A stretch of 64,000 nt of DNA, taken from Olivibacter oleidegradans. GTDB taxonomy: Bacteria > Bacteroidota > Bacteroidia > Sphingobacteriales > Sphingobacteriaceae. Position numbers and translations under genes: made by a program. The notes beneath the pieces are model-generated. The model did not search any database and was not told where the DNA came from. It saw only the letters and a list, made by a program, of their open reading frames with translations. The number at the start of each line of letters is the position of its first letter. Position 1 is the first letter of the stretch. This document shows positions 50,471 through 59,823 of this stretch, piece after piece. The DNA lies in assembly GCF_042432805.1 (NCBI RefSeq), contig NZ_JBHLWO010000001.1, positions 1,116,001-1,180,000 on the forward strand, given 5' to 3'.

Positions 50471-51553
50471 ATGAAGAGAATTTTCATGCTCATGGGCCTG
50501 GGGGCGATGTTGTGCCATGCCGGTTGCCAATCGAAAAAAGAAGAGAAAGAAGAGCAAACCAAATTTTTGGTAACAACGCCCGTCAAGATGGATACGTCGA
50601 TCATCAAAGATTATGTATGCCAGATTCGTTCCGTACAACATATTGAGTTAAGGGCGCAGGAGCGCGGTTATTTACAGAAGATTTTTGTAGATGAGGGACA
50701 GTTTGTGAAGGCAGGACAGTTGTTGTTTCAAATTATGCCTAAACTGTACGAAGCTGAGCTTCAAAAAGCACAAGCAGAGGCAAACTTTGCCGAAATAGAA
50801 TATAAAAATACCAAAAGCTTAGCTGATAGTAACATCGTAGCGCCGAATGAATTAGCAATGGCGAAGGCTAAGTTTGACAAAGCGAAGGCCGAACTCGCGC
50901 TAACAAAAGTGCATTTGCAATTTACCGAAATCCGGGCACCATTTGATGGAATCATCGATCGGTTCCATGTACGGCAGGGAAGTTTAGTAGAGGAAGGCGA
51001 CTTACTAACGGAGCTTTCTGATAATAGTAAGATGTGGGTATATTACAATGTACCGGAAGCCGAGTATTTAGACTATAAAACGAATCTTAAAAAGGACAGT
51101 TTAACGAAGGTTGATTTACTGATGGCTAATAACAGGTTGTTCGACTATCCGGGTAGGGTGGAGACCATTGAGGCCGACTTTAACAATGAAACCGGTAATA
51201 TAGCTTTCAGGGCAACCTTTCCTAATCCCAAAGGATTGTTGAGACACGGCGAAACGGGTAACATTCAAATGAAAACTCCCTATAAAAACGCAGTGATTAT
51301 TCCGCAAAAGGCTACGTTCGAGGTGCTTGAAAAGAAATATGTGTATGTACTGGATAAAGATAATAAGATACAATCGAGGGAGATTAAAATAGCTGCAGAG
51401 TTGCCACATCTCTTCCTTATTGAATCAGGTTTGTCTGTAGATGATAAGGTTCTCCTAGAAGGTATTCGGCTAGTTAAAGAAAACGAGAAAATTGAATACA
51501 AGCTGGAAGACCCCAAAGATGTTATATCGCATTTGGAGTTATATGCAGAATAG
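50471..51553 (+). CDS. RND efflux periplasmic adaptor (MFP), lipoprotein
   Basis: 360-residue membrane fusion protein with lipobox LCHAGC (Cys near residue 18). A barrel-sandwich/lipoyl domain (ERGYLQKIFVDEGQFVKAGQLLF), helical hairpin (about 90-145) and beta-barrel domain (FRATFPNPKGLLRHGETGNIQM) follow in the usual order. It links the inner-membrane pump to the outer-membrane channel. First gene of the tripartite operon; pump gene begins 23 bases downstream. No local repressor gene is adjacent. Confidence 0.95.
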   Translation: MKRIFMLMGLGAMLCHAGCQSKKEEKEEQTKFLVTTPVKMDTSIIKDYVCQIRSVQHIELRAQERGYLQKIFVDEGQFVKAGQLLFQIMPKLYEAELQKAQAEANFAEIEYKNTKSLADSNIVAPNELAMAKAKFDKAKAELALTKVHLQFTEIRAPFDGIIDRFHVRQGSLVEEGDLLTELSDNSKMWVYYNVPEAEYLDYKTNLKKDSLTKVDLLMANNRLFDYPGRVETIEADFNNETGNIAFRATFPNPKGLLRHGETGNIQMKTPYKNAVIIPQKATFEVLEKKYVYVLDKDNKIQSREIKIAAELPHLFLIESGLSVDDKVLLEGIRLVKENEKIEYKLEDPKDVISHLELYAE

Positions 51554-51576
51554 TGGATTAACTTAAAAAAAATCAG

Positions 51577-54500
51577 ATGTTCAATAAATTCATACAGAGG
51601 CCTGTATTTGCGATTGTAATATCTATTATGATTGTATTTGTAGGTTCCTTGGCAATCAAACAGTTGCCCATATCACAATTCCCCCAAATTGCGCCAACAA
51701 CCGTTAATGTTTTTATAGCTTATCCGGGATCTAGCGCAGATGTATTAGTGCAGTCGACGCTGATTAACTTAGAGAACGCGATTAACGGTGTTCAGGGTAT
51801 GCGTTATATAGCCACCGATGCAACCAGTGCGGGGGAAGCTACCTTAAGGGTTATTTTTGAACCCGGTACCGATCCTGACCAAGCGGTAGTCAGGGTGAAA
51901 ACCAGGGTCGACCAGGTGATGCCCCTCTTGCCCGAACTGGTTCAGCGTGAAGGAGTAGTCGTCTCCCCCATCCAGCCGAGTATGTTGATGTATGTCAACC
52001 TGTACGCAAAGGGTAAGAACATGGACGAAAAATTCCTGTATAACTATGCCAGCGTAAAAATGATCCCTGAAATCAATAGGATTAAGGGGGTGGCAAGATC
52101 GCAGATATTAGGTAGTAGAACCTATGCTATGCGGGTTTGGCTAAATCCCGACCGTATGCGAGCTTACCATATATCGGTAGACGAAGTGATGGACGCGATG
52201 GCTGAACAAAGTATTGTTGGTCGTCCGGGACGTATCGGACAGAGCTCAGGTATCAAAGCGCAGTCGTTAGAGTACGTATTAACCTATAAGGGCAGGTATA
52301 GTGAACCTGCTGAGTATGAAAATATCATTATTCGCGCCAATGCGGATGGTGAGCGTATTCGTTTAGGAGATATAGGTAAAGTAGAGCTGGGAAGTGAGTT
52401 CTTCGATATTTACTCCAACCTTGACGGTCATCCTTCGGCTTCCATATTGTTAAACCAAAACTATGGTAGTAACGCGAGTGATGTAATCGCTGCTGTAAAA
52501 GACAAACTTGCGGAGATGAAGGAAACGTTCCCTCCCGGATTGGATTATAAAATCAGTTATGACGTTTCCCAGTTCCTTGATGCCTCTATCGAACAGGTTG
52601 TCCATACGTTAAGGGACGCCTTTATCTTGGTGGCAATCGTTGTGTTTGTTTTCCTGGGCGACTGGAGATCTACGCTTATTCCTATATTGGCGGTGCCGGT
52701 ATCGCTTGTAGGAGCATTCTTTGTTATCCAATTTTTCGGATTATCTATTAACCTGGTAACTTTGTTTGCCCTTGTATTAGCGATCGGTATTGTGGTGGAT
52801 GATGCCATTGTGGTGGTGGAAGCGGTCCACGCCAAATTTGATGAGTTTCCTAGCATGACGCCCTACCAGGCTGTAAAAAGGGTATTGGGAGAAATTAGTG
52901 GTGCGATTATAGCAATTACGGCAGTAATGGTATCGGTATTCTTACCTATCTCCTTCATGACGGGCCCTGTGGGTACCTTCTATCGGCAATTCTCTATTAC
53001 GATGGCGAGCTCGATTGTGATTTCGGCCATTATAGCGCTTACCCTCACACCGGTACTATGTGCCATGTTGTTAAAAAACCATCACACACACCACGCAAAG
53101 CCGAATATATTTACCAAAGCACTTGATAGCTTTAACCGTGGTTTTGATAAGCTTACCGGTAAATATGTTGGCGTATTGAAGTCTATAGTAAGCAGAAGAG
53201 TACTAACATTTGCTGTCTTAGCGGCATTCTGTGCAGGTATCTTCTTCGAAAACCGGGTACTTCCTGCTGGTTTTATCCCCAGTGAAGACCAGGGTACTAT
53301 TTACGGGATTATCCAAACACCTCCGGGATCTACGCTGGAAACGACCAATGAGGTATCGCGAAAGCTTCAGGGAATTTGTGAACATGTAGACGGGGTAGAG
53401 TCGGTATCCTCCCTTGCCGGCTATGAAATTATGACAGAAGGTCGGGGTTCTAATGCAGGTACCTGTATGATTAACCTTAAACCATGGCATGAAAGGGAAC
53501 ACTCCGTTACCGAGATCATGAAAGAATTAGAAGAGAAATCCAAAGGTTTGGGGGCAACCATCGAGTTCTTTGAGCCGCCGGCTATTCCCGGATTCGGATC
53601 ATCAGGCGGTTTCTCCTTACGGTTGCTAGATAAAAATACAACCACGGATTACCAGGAATTTGATAAAGTGAACAAACAGTTCCTCGAAGATTTGCGTAAA
53701 CGTAAGGAGCTCGCCGGATTATTTACCTTCTTTGCGGCAAATTATCCTCAATATGAGCTTGAAGTTGACAACAATTTAGCCATGCAAAAAGGTGTCTCTA
53801 TTGGTAAAGCAATGGACAACCTGAATATTATGATTGGTAGTACCTATGAGCAAGGTTTCATCAAGTTTGGCCGCTTCTTTAAAGTATATGTTCAATCGGA
53901 TCCTAAATTCAGAAGACTACCATCTGATATACTTAATCTTTTCGTCAAAAACGATCACGGTGAAATGGTGCCTTATTCGGCATTTATGAAGCTTAAAAAG
54001 TCGCAAGGGCCAAACGAGATTACCCGATACAATATGTACAATTCGGCAGCCATCAGGGGACTTCCGGCAGCTGGTTATACTACTGCAGATGCTATTCAGG
54101 CTATTCGCGAAGTAGCGAAAAAATCGCTTCCTAACGGGTATGATATTGCATGGGAAGGACTTTCTTATGACGAGGCTAACAGAGGGAATGAGTCGCTCTA
54201 TATATTCCTAATCGTACTGGCGTTTGTGTACTTTGTTCTTGCAGCACAATATGAGAGCTTTATCATCCCACTTGCGGTGGTATTCTCCTTGCCCGTGGGG
54301 GTGTTCGGTTCGTTTTTACTCCTTAAGTTAATGGGACTTCAAAATGATATCTACGCTCAAATCGGTCTTATCATGCTTGTCGGACTGCTTGGTAAGAACG
54401 CTGTATTGATTGTTGAGTTTGCCGTACTCAAACATCGAGAAGGAGCCTCCATACTGGAAGCGGCTATTGAAGGGGCGAAGGTCCGTTTCCGTCCTATCCT

Positions 54501-54771
54501 GATGACATCGTTTGCCTTCATTGCGGGATTAATTCCGTTAATTATTGCAACAGGTGCCGGCGCGATTGGCAACAGGACCATTGGTGCATCCGCGATGGGC
54601 GGTATGGTATTCGGTACTGTCTTCGGTGTAATTATAGTTCCTGGACTATACTATATTTTCGGTTCCCTTGCTAGCGGAAGAAAACTGATTAAGGGTGAAG
54701 ATGAAAACTCATTATCCGATGAGTTTGTACATCAAATAGATAAATTCGATAATGGTGATGAAAATGAGTAA
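51577..54771 (+). CDS. RND efflux pump permease (HAE1/AcrB type)
   Basis: 1064-residue inner-membrane pump that exports hydrophobic compounds with proton import. It starts MFNKFIQRPVFAIVISIMIVF like AcrB. The helix-4 proton-relay aspartates are present in IGIVVDDAIVVVEAV. Two large periplasmic loops follow helices 1 and 7. The second half carries FLIVLAFVYFVLAAQYESFIIPLAVV and the C-terminal PIL MTSFAFIAGLIPL region. Length is normal (AcrB 1049). Antibiotics versus bile-like substrates cannot be told. Confidence 0.97.
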   Translation: MFNKFIQRPVFAIVISIMIVFVGSLAIKQLPISQFPQIAPTTVNVFIAYPGSSADVLVQSTLINLENAINGVQGMRYIATDATSAGEATLRVIFEPGTDPDQAVVRVKTRVDQVMPLLPELVQREGVVVSPIQPSMLMYVNLYAKGKNMDEKFLYNYASVKMIPEINRIKGVARSQILGSRTYAMRVWLNPDRMRAYHISVDEVMDAMAEQSIVGRPGRIGQSSGIKAQSLEYVLTYKGRYSEPAEYENIIIRANADGERIRLGDIGKVELGSEFFDIYSNLDGHPSASILLNQNYGSNASDVIAAVKDKLAEMKETFPPGLDYKISYDVSQFLDASIEQVVHTLRDAFILVAIVVFVFLGDWRSTLIPILAVPVSLVGAFFVIQFFGLSINLVTLFALVLAIGIVVDDAIVVVEAVHAKFDEFPSMTPYQAVKRVLGEISGAIIAITAVMVSVFLPISFMTGPVGTFYRQFSITMASSIVISAIIALTLTPVLCAMLLKNHHTHHAKPNIFTKALDSFNRGFDKLTGKYVGVLKSIVSRRVLTFAVLAAFCAGIFFENRVLPAGFIPSEDQGTIYGIIQTPPGSTLETTNEVSRKLQGICEHVDGVESVSSLAGYEIMTEGRGSNAGTCMINLKPWHEREHSVTEIMKELEEKSKGLGATIEFFEPPAIPGFGSSGGFSLRLLDKNTTTDYQEFDKVNKQFLEDLRKRKELAGLFTFFAANYPQYELEVDNNLAMQKGVSIGKAMDNLNIMIGSTYEQGFIKFGRFFKVYVQSDPKFRRLPSDILNLFVKNDHGEMVPYSAFMKLKKSQGPNEITRYNMYNSAAIRGLPAAGYTTADAIQAIREVAKKSLPNGYDIAWEGLSYDEANRGNESLYIFLIVLAFVYFVLAAQYESFIIPLAVVFSLPVGVFGSFLLLKLMGLQNDIYAQIGLIMLVGLLGKNAVLIVEFAVLKHREGASILEAAIEGAKVRFRPILMTSFAFIAGLIPLIIATGAGAIGNRTIGASAMGGMVFGTVFGVIIVPGLYYIFGSLASGRKLIKGEDENSLSDEFVHQIDKFDNGDENE

Positions 54772-56209
54772 GATGTCTAAAAAATATAAATATGTATACG
54801 TTATAATAGGCTGCTTGGTACTAATAACGTATACAGGATGTAAAACACCTGCATTAGTTCAGCGTGAAGCAAATACAAAGACTCCTGCGAGCTATAATGG
54901 TTCGCAGGATACCGTTAACACGGCAAAATTGACTTGGAAGGAGTACTTTACTGATCCTTATTTAGCGGCGTTGATTGATACAGCTTTGAAAAATAATCAG
55001 GAACTGAATATTACCTTACAGGAAATTGAAATTTCAAGGAACGAGATTCGGGAGAGAAAGGGGGAGTATCTCCCATTCGTGGGGATTAAAGGGGCAGCTG
55101 GTGTTGATAAAGTAGCTAGATATACTAATATCGGGGCATTAGAACATCACGTGGAAATAAAAGAAGGAAAGGAAAATCCCGAGCCACTCCCTGATTTTAT
55201 GTTGGGACTTTCCGCTACTTGGGAAATAGATATTTGGAAGAAGCTGCATAATGCAAAGAAAGCGGCTGTAAGCCGGTATCTGTCGACCGTAGAAGGGAAA
55301 AATTTCGTTATTACCAATCTGGTTGCAGAAATCGCCAACTCATATTATGAGTTATTGGCACTGGATAACCAGTTGGATATTGTTAAAAAGAATATCGAAA
55401 TTCAAAGTAATGCCTTAAGAATAGTAAAAATGCAGAAAGAGGCCGCACAGGTTACGGAGCTGGCGGTGCGCAGATTTGAGGCAGAGGTGTTGAACACCAA
55501 AAGCCTTCAGTATGCTATTCAGCAACGTGTTACAGAAACGGAGAACCGAATTAACTTTTTATTGGGAAGGTATCCGCAGCCTATTCAACGGACTAGTGAT
55601 AATTTCGAGCATTTGATACCCGAGGCTGTACATACGGGTTTACCTGCGCAATTGTTGGCAAATCGCCCGGATATCAAGCAGGCTGAATTGGAATTAGCAG
55701 CGGCGAAACTGGATATTAAGGTAGCAAAAGCCAGGTTTTATCCTTCTTTAGGAATTTCAGCGGCCATCGGTTACCAAGCTTTTGATCCTACTTATCTCGT
55801 GAAGACCCCAAAGTCCTTGCTTTATTCCCTGGCGGGCGATATCACAGCTCCTTTAATTAATAGGAATGCCATAAAGGCTGCGTATTATAATGCCAATGCC
55901 AAGCAGATACAGGCTGTTTATAATTATGAGCGGACTGTTTTAAATGCTTATGTTGAAGTGGCTAATCAATTGGCGAAAATTAACAACCTGGAAAAAAGTT
56001 ACGATTTAAAGTCAAAACAAGTGGATGCCCTTTCGCAGTCGATTGGTATTTCCAATAGCCTTTTCAAATCAGCTAGGGCAGATTATATGGAAGTGTTATT
56101 GACGCAGCGTGATGCCTTGGAATCCAAATTTGAATTGGTTGAAACAAAAATGCAACAGATGAATGCCATGGTAAATATTTACAGGGCATTGGGTGGTGGA
56201 TGGAACTAG
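54752..56209 (+). CDS. TolC-like outer-membrane efflux channel, lipoprotein (NodT family)
   Basis: 485-residue outer-membrane factor with lipobox LITYTGC. Two repeated helical-barrel halves are visible: ITLQEIEISRNEIRERKGEYLPF and VAKARFYPSLGISAAIGYQAF. Several ATGs at the start (54752, 54758, 54764, 54773) are possible; all overlap or adjoin the pump stop. Third gene of the tripartite RND operon, which thereby is self-sufficient. A terminator follows at 56231. Confidence 0.95.
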   Translation: MVMKMSKMSKKYKYVYVIIGCLVLITYTGCKTPALVQREANTKTPASYNGSQDTVNTAKLTWKEYFTDPYLAALIDTALKNNQELNITLQEIEISRNEIRERKGEYLPFVGIKGAAGVDKVARYTNIGALEHHVEIKEGKENPEPLPDFMLGLSATWEIDIWKKLHNAKKAAVSRYLSTVEGKNFVITNLVAEIANSYYELLALDNQLDIVKKNIEIQSNALRIVKMQKEAAQVTELAVRRFEAEVLNTKSLQYAIQQRVTETENRINFLLGRYPQPIQRTSDNFEHLIPEAVHTGLPAQLLANRPDIKQAELELAAAKLDIKVAKARFYPSLGISAAIGYQAFDPTYLVKTPKSLLYSLAGDITAPLINRNAIKAAYYNANAKQIQAVYNYERTVLNAYVEVANQLAKINNLEKSYDLKSKQVDALSQSIGISNSLFKSARADYMEVLLTQRDALESKFELVETKMQQMNAMVNIYRALGGGWN

Positions 56210-56230
56210 CTGAATTTTTTGGATTGATTG

Positions 56231-56265
56231 AGGCCCTCGAAACGGTTGTTTTGAGGGCCTTTTTG
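56231..56265 (+). terminator. Terminator after the RND operon
   Basis: AGGCCCTC (56231-56238) pairs with GAGGGCCT (56253-56260), extended inwards by four further pairs after a mismatch, followed by TTTTTG. Confidence 0.88.
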
Positions 56266-56330
56266 ATGCCGTTGATCTAATAAAAGGGTAAACTTTTTAA
56301 CGAGCATCTTGTTCCCCTTTATGAGAGCTA

Positions 56331-57032
56331 ATGAAAGGAAAAATGATGATACTTGTGTTGTTATGTACTTATACGCTTCTTCAATCCAATGCACCGCAGG
56401 ATTATAAGCAGCTCCGCGAAAAAATGGTTATTGAACAGCTAGAAGCTCGTGGAATACACCACGATGCCACCTTGCAAGCGATGAGGCAAGTAGAACGACA
56501 TTTGTTTGTACCCTCTCCTTACCAATCCTATGCTTACGAAGATCGTCCGCTTCCAATTGGTTTTAGACAAACAATTTCCCAACCCTTTATAGTGGCAAGC
56601 ATGACACAAATGCTTGACTTAAGTAAAGACGATCGCGTACTTGAGATTGGAACCGGATCGGGTTATCAGGCAGCGGTGTTAGCAGAGATTGTAGCGCAGG
56701 TTTATACGATTGAGATTGTGAAGGAACTGGCTGAATGTACCAAAAAGTTATTGCATCAGCTGAATTATAACAATATAGAAGTTGTCATTGGTGATGGCTA
56801 TCAGGGCTTAAGATCAGCCGCGCCTTTTGACGCCATCATTGTTACTGCAGCGCCGGAAAAAATACCGGAACCACTCGTCGAGCAGTTGAAAGACGGCGGA
56901 AAAATGATCATACCGATTGGACCTACCAAAGGCATGCAAACCTTAAAGCTCTTAAAGAAAAAGAAAGGGAAGCTTGTCGTTCAAGATCTTATGCATGTTC
57001 GTTTTGTCCCATTTACAAGGAAAAATAGATGA
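56331..57032 (+). CDS. Protein-L-isoaspartate O-methyltransferase, exported form
   Basis: 233-residue PCMT that methylates isoaspartyl residues in damaged proteins using SAM. Motif I is VLEIGTGSGYQAAVLAEI near residues 99-116, and the active-site region LPIGFRQTISQPFIVASMTQML precedes it. The hydrophobic N-terminus MKGKMMILVLLCTYTLLQSNA looks like a signal peptide, implying a periplasmic enzyme; without SAM there, this is puzzling unless the segment is a membrane anchor. It follows the RND operon on its own. Confidence 0.9.
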   Translation: MKGKMMILVLLCTYTLLQSNAPQDYKQLREKMVIEQLEARGIHHDATLQAMRQVERHLFVPSPYQSYAYEDRPLPIGFRQTISQPFIVASMTQMLDLSKDDRVLEIGTGSGYQAAVLAEIVAQVYTIEIVKELAECTKKLLHQLNYNNIEVVIGDGYQGLRSAAPFDAIIVTAAPEKIPEPLVEQLKDGGKMIIPIGPTKGMQTLKLLKKKKGKLVVQDLMHVRFVPFTRKNR

Positions 57033-57042
57033 GATGGCTTGT

Positions 57043-58461
57043 TTACCGGATCATTTTTTTAGCGATCGAGCCTAACATTGCAAGTTTCTTCTCAAGTTCA
57101 TCCGACCATTGTAAGCCGTAGCTCAAACGCATACAATTGTTAAATTGATTTTGAAGGGTAAACATACGACCGGGTGCAATGCTTATTTTTTGGCGCATAG
57201 CCTGATCGTATAGCAACGGAACATTTAAATTTGGATTCAGTTCTACCCAGAGTACAAATCCTCCCTGAGGTCTGCTGACCCGTGTTTCTTCTGGAAAGTA
57301 GTCGTGAATAGCTCGCGTAAAGTGTAGGCTGTTTGCTTGCAATGTACGACGCATTTTTCGAAGGTGGGCCTCATATCGTCCATTTTCTAAAAAATCGCCA
57401 ATAACTTCCTGGGTGAGTGTGGTGGATGAAACGGCATGTAGTAGCTTAAGGCGGATAACTTGCTCCTTAAACTTCCCGGGCGCAACCCAACCTACCCGAT
57501 AGCCGGGAGCCAAGGTTTTAGATACTGACCCACACCATAGAACCAAGCCCTTTTTGTCGAAGGCTTTGCAGGGTTTAGGTCGGTTTTCTCCAAAGTAAAC
57601 ATCACCATATAAATCATCTTCTATAAGCGGTATTTCGTGTTCCGATAACATGTTTACCAATGCCTTTTTATTCTCTTCGGGCATACAACTTCCAAGGGGA
57701 TTGTTGAAGTTACTTACCACTAAGCAAAGTTTTATGCTAGGTAACACCTTTCGTAATGCATCGAGTTCCATACCGGTTATGGGATGGGTTGGTATTTCCA
57801 GCACTTCAAGCCCTAAGCTTTTCGCCAATTGCAATATACCAAAGTAAACAGGACTTTCCACCGCAATGGTATCGCCCTTTTTAGCAAGGGCCATCATACA
57901 ATACGACAGTGCATTCATGGCACCGGCAGTAGTAACTAAATCATCCGCAGTGAGCATACCTCCCCAGGTGAAAGACCATCGCGCAATATTGCGACGCAAT
58001 TTAAAATTTCCTTGAATTTCTTCGTAGGCAGTGCCACTTCCGTCAAGCGTACGGGTAGCTTGTAATAAGCTTTTATTCAGCTTGGCTATTGGTAAAAGTT
58101 CATTGGCTGGAACACCTATGGAAAACCGAGTAATAGAGGTGTCGTTTAACGACCGGTAAACCTTATCGATCAGGTTTTCCGCTTGTTCCTGATGCGATAA
58201 GACAGAAGGATTACTGGTGGTGGGAACAGGTAGTCTGCTTCTCGAATGCCTGGAGACATAGAAGCCCGATTGGGGGCGTGATTCGATGAGTGCTTTTCTT
58301 TCCAGTTCGAAAAAAGCACGTGTCGCTGTATTCATGCTTACGCCATATTCTCTTTTTACCGTACGAATAGAGGGTAACTTATCTCCTATTTTTAATACAT
58401 TATTGCGTATTTGCTGCTCAATTGCCTTAGCTATGACAATATATAATGCTTCTTCTTTCAT
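57043..58461 (-). CDS. MocR/PdxR-type GntR regulator with aminotransferase domain
   Basis: 472-residue regulator. Residues 1-75 are a GntR winged helix (KIGDKLPSIRTVKREYGVSMNTATRAFFEL); about 110-470 form a fold-type I aminotransferase-like domain with PLP Lys in WCGSVSKTLAPGYRVGW. MocR proteins sense PLP or amino compounds and usually act on divergent genes, here the GNAT gene. ATG at 58461 is chosen because the longer frame to 58551 runs through the promoter region. Direct TGTATC repeats lie in the divergent region. Confidence 0.92.
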   Translation of the reverse strand: MKEEALYIVIAKAIEQQIRNNVLKIGDKLPSIRTVKREYGVSMNTATRAFFELERKALIESRPQSGFYVSRHSRSRLPVPTTSNPSVLSHQEQAENLIDKVYRSLNDTSITRFSIGVPANELLPIAKLNKSLLQATRTLDGSGTAYEEIQGNFKLRRNIARWSFTWGGMLTADDLVTTAGAMNALSYCMMALAKKGDTIAVESPVYFGILQLAKSLGLEVLEIPTHPITGMELDALRKVLPSIKLCLVVSNFNNPLGSCMPEENKKALVNMLSEHEIPLIEDDLYGDVYFGENRPKPCKAFDKKGLVLWCGSVSKTLAPGYRVGWVAPGKFKEQVIRLKLLHAVSSTTLTQEVIGDFLENGRYEAHLRKMRRTLQANSLHFTRAIHDYFPEETRVSRPQGGFVLWVELNPNLNVPLLYDQAMRQKISIAPGRMFTLQNQFNNCMRLSYGLQWSDELEKKLAMLGSIAKKMIR

Positions 58462-58470
58462 AATATAAAC

Positions 58471-58500
58471 TGTATCCTTCAAATATAAAAAAATTGTATC
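58471..58500. promoter_or_regulatory. MocR promoter box and TGTATC direct repeats
   Basis: TATATTTG on the minus strand (58487-58480) matches the -7 consensus, 18 bases before the MocR ATG. TGTATC at 58471-58476 and 58495-58500 flank it 24 bases apart; direct repeats are the usual binding pattern for MocR proteins, so autoregulation is plausible. Confidence 0.5.
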
Positions 58501-58549
58501 TGTACTTCTTTTCTTTTTTTTCTCTTCTTTGTATAAGAAAAAAATAATC

Positions 58550-59008
58550 ATGGAAATATTAATAAGTTATTACCAACCGGATAAGCAAACCTTTTTTGAG
58601 AAATTCAACAAAGCGTGGTTAAATAAATATTTTACCGTTGAACCTATTGACAAATATGTGTTAGAGCATCCGGAAGAGGCTATTCTTCGAGACGGGGGCG
58701 AAATTTTATTTGCAGCATATGATGGTGTAATTGTGGGCACGGTAGCGCTAAAAAGAGTTAGTGAGGAGGTTATGGAGTTAACTAAAATGGCTGTTGACGA
58801 ATCTTATCATGGACTTGGGATCGGTAAGGCTCTGTGTGCACATGCCATCGAAAAGGCGCGCGAATTGGGAGTAAAAAAGCTGGTGTTGTATTCCCAAAGC
58901 ATCTTGCAGTCTGCTTTAGCAATTTATAGAAAGTATGGTTTTTATAACGTGCCCGTGGATAACCCCAAGTACAAAAGGGCGGATGTAATGATGGAGTTAG
59001 TTTTATAA
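58550..59008 (+). CDS. GNAT family acetyltransferase
   Basis: 152-residue GNAT N-acetyltransferase. The acetyl-CoA motif is ELTKMAVDESYHGLGIGKALCAHAIEKA (about 82-109), with LVLYSQSILQSALAIYRKYGF at the end. ATG at 58550 is used. It is divergent from the MocR gene and first in a five-gene plus-strand cluster of small enzymes. The substrate is unknown. Confidence 0.92.
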   Translation: MEILISYYQPDKQTFFEKFNKAWLNKYFTVEPIDKYVLEHPEEAILRDGGEILFAAYDGVIVGTVALKRVSEEVMELTKMAVDESYHGLGIGKALCAHAIEKARELGVKKLVLYSQSILQSALAIYRKYGFYNVPVDNPKYKRADVMMELVL

Positions 59009-59020
59009 TCCTTTTTAGAT

Positions 59021-59449
59021 ATGCAGCATACATTTCAAATAAAAATAGGTGTTGACGAAATGGATATGAAACTTATTCATACCTTTTTATCAAAAGAAAG
59101 TTATTGGGCTAAAGATATTCCGCTCGAACTGGTAAAGGAATCCTTAAATAACTCTTATTGTATCGGGGTGTTTGACAATAATAAACAAATTGCATTTGCC
59201 AGATTAATTACGGACAGGGCAACATTCGCTTATTTGGCCGATGTTTTTGTAATAAAAAGTTATAGGAAACAAGGGGTCTCAAAAATAATGCTTAATCATA
59301 TTATGCGTTTACCCTGGGTCAAAACTTTGCGACGGATGATGTTGGTTACTGCGGATGCGCATTCGCTTTATGCCGAATATGGTTTTGGACCACTCGCTGA
59401 TATAACACGACATATGGAAATATATACACCAAACCTTTACAAGAAATGA
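59021..59449 (+). CDS. GNAT family acetyltransferase
   Basis: 142-residue GNAT protein with the motif AYLADVFVIKSYRKQGVSKIMLNHIM (about 68-93) and the YGFGPLADITRHMEIY end. It is shorter at the start than the preceding GNAT and only weakly similar, so not a recent duplicate. It starts 12 bases after that gene, and its stop overlaps the next gene by four bases (ATGA). Confidence 0.9.
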   Translation: MQHTFQIKIGVDEMDMKLIHTFLSKESYWAKDIPLELVKESLNNSYCIGVFDNNKQIAFARLITDRATFAYLADVFVIKSYRKQGVSKIMLNHIMRLPWVKTLRRMMLVTADAHSLYAEYGFGPLADITRHMEIYTPNLYKK

Positions 59450-59805
59450 AAGCAGAAAAATTCAACCGGTTTACAAGCGACTGGATTAGGGCTTGGAATA
59501 ATCACGATTTAGAAGAAATCATGACCCACTATGCGGATGATATTGATTTTCGTTCGCCAATCATTCAGCAGCTTGGAGTAAGCGAAGAAGGACAAGTACG
59601 AGGTAAGCAACAATTAAAGGACTATTTTGAAAGAGGCTTGAAGAAGTATCCGGATTTGGCCTTTGAACTGTACCATGAGCTCCACGGTATAAATTCGGTT
59701 GTTTTAGTATATCGGAGTGTTAATAACTCCATCTCTGCCGAATATATGGAACTAAACGACGAAGGTAAAATTCAACGGGTTCGGGCGCATTATCATTGGC
59801 ATTAA
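59446..59805 (+). CDS. SnoaL-like nuclear transport factor 2 protein
   Basis: 119-residue NTF2-fold protein: FTSDWIRAWNNHDLEEIMTHYADDIDFRSPI then KQQLKDYFERGLKKYPDLAFELYHEL, the typical SnoaL pattern. It may be an isomerase or binding protein; no catalytic assignment is possible. ATGA overlap with the GNAT gene suggests coupled translation. Confidence 0.88.
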   Translation: MKAEKFNRFTSDWIRAWNNHDLEEIMTHYADDIDFRSPIIQQLGVSEEGQVRGKQQLKDYFERGLKKYPDLAFELYHELHGINSVVLVYRSVNNSISAEYMELNDEGKIQRVRAHYHWH

Positions 59806-59823
59806 AATTGACTTTGAAAGCGT

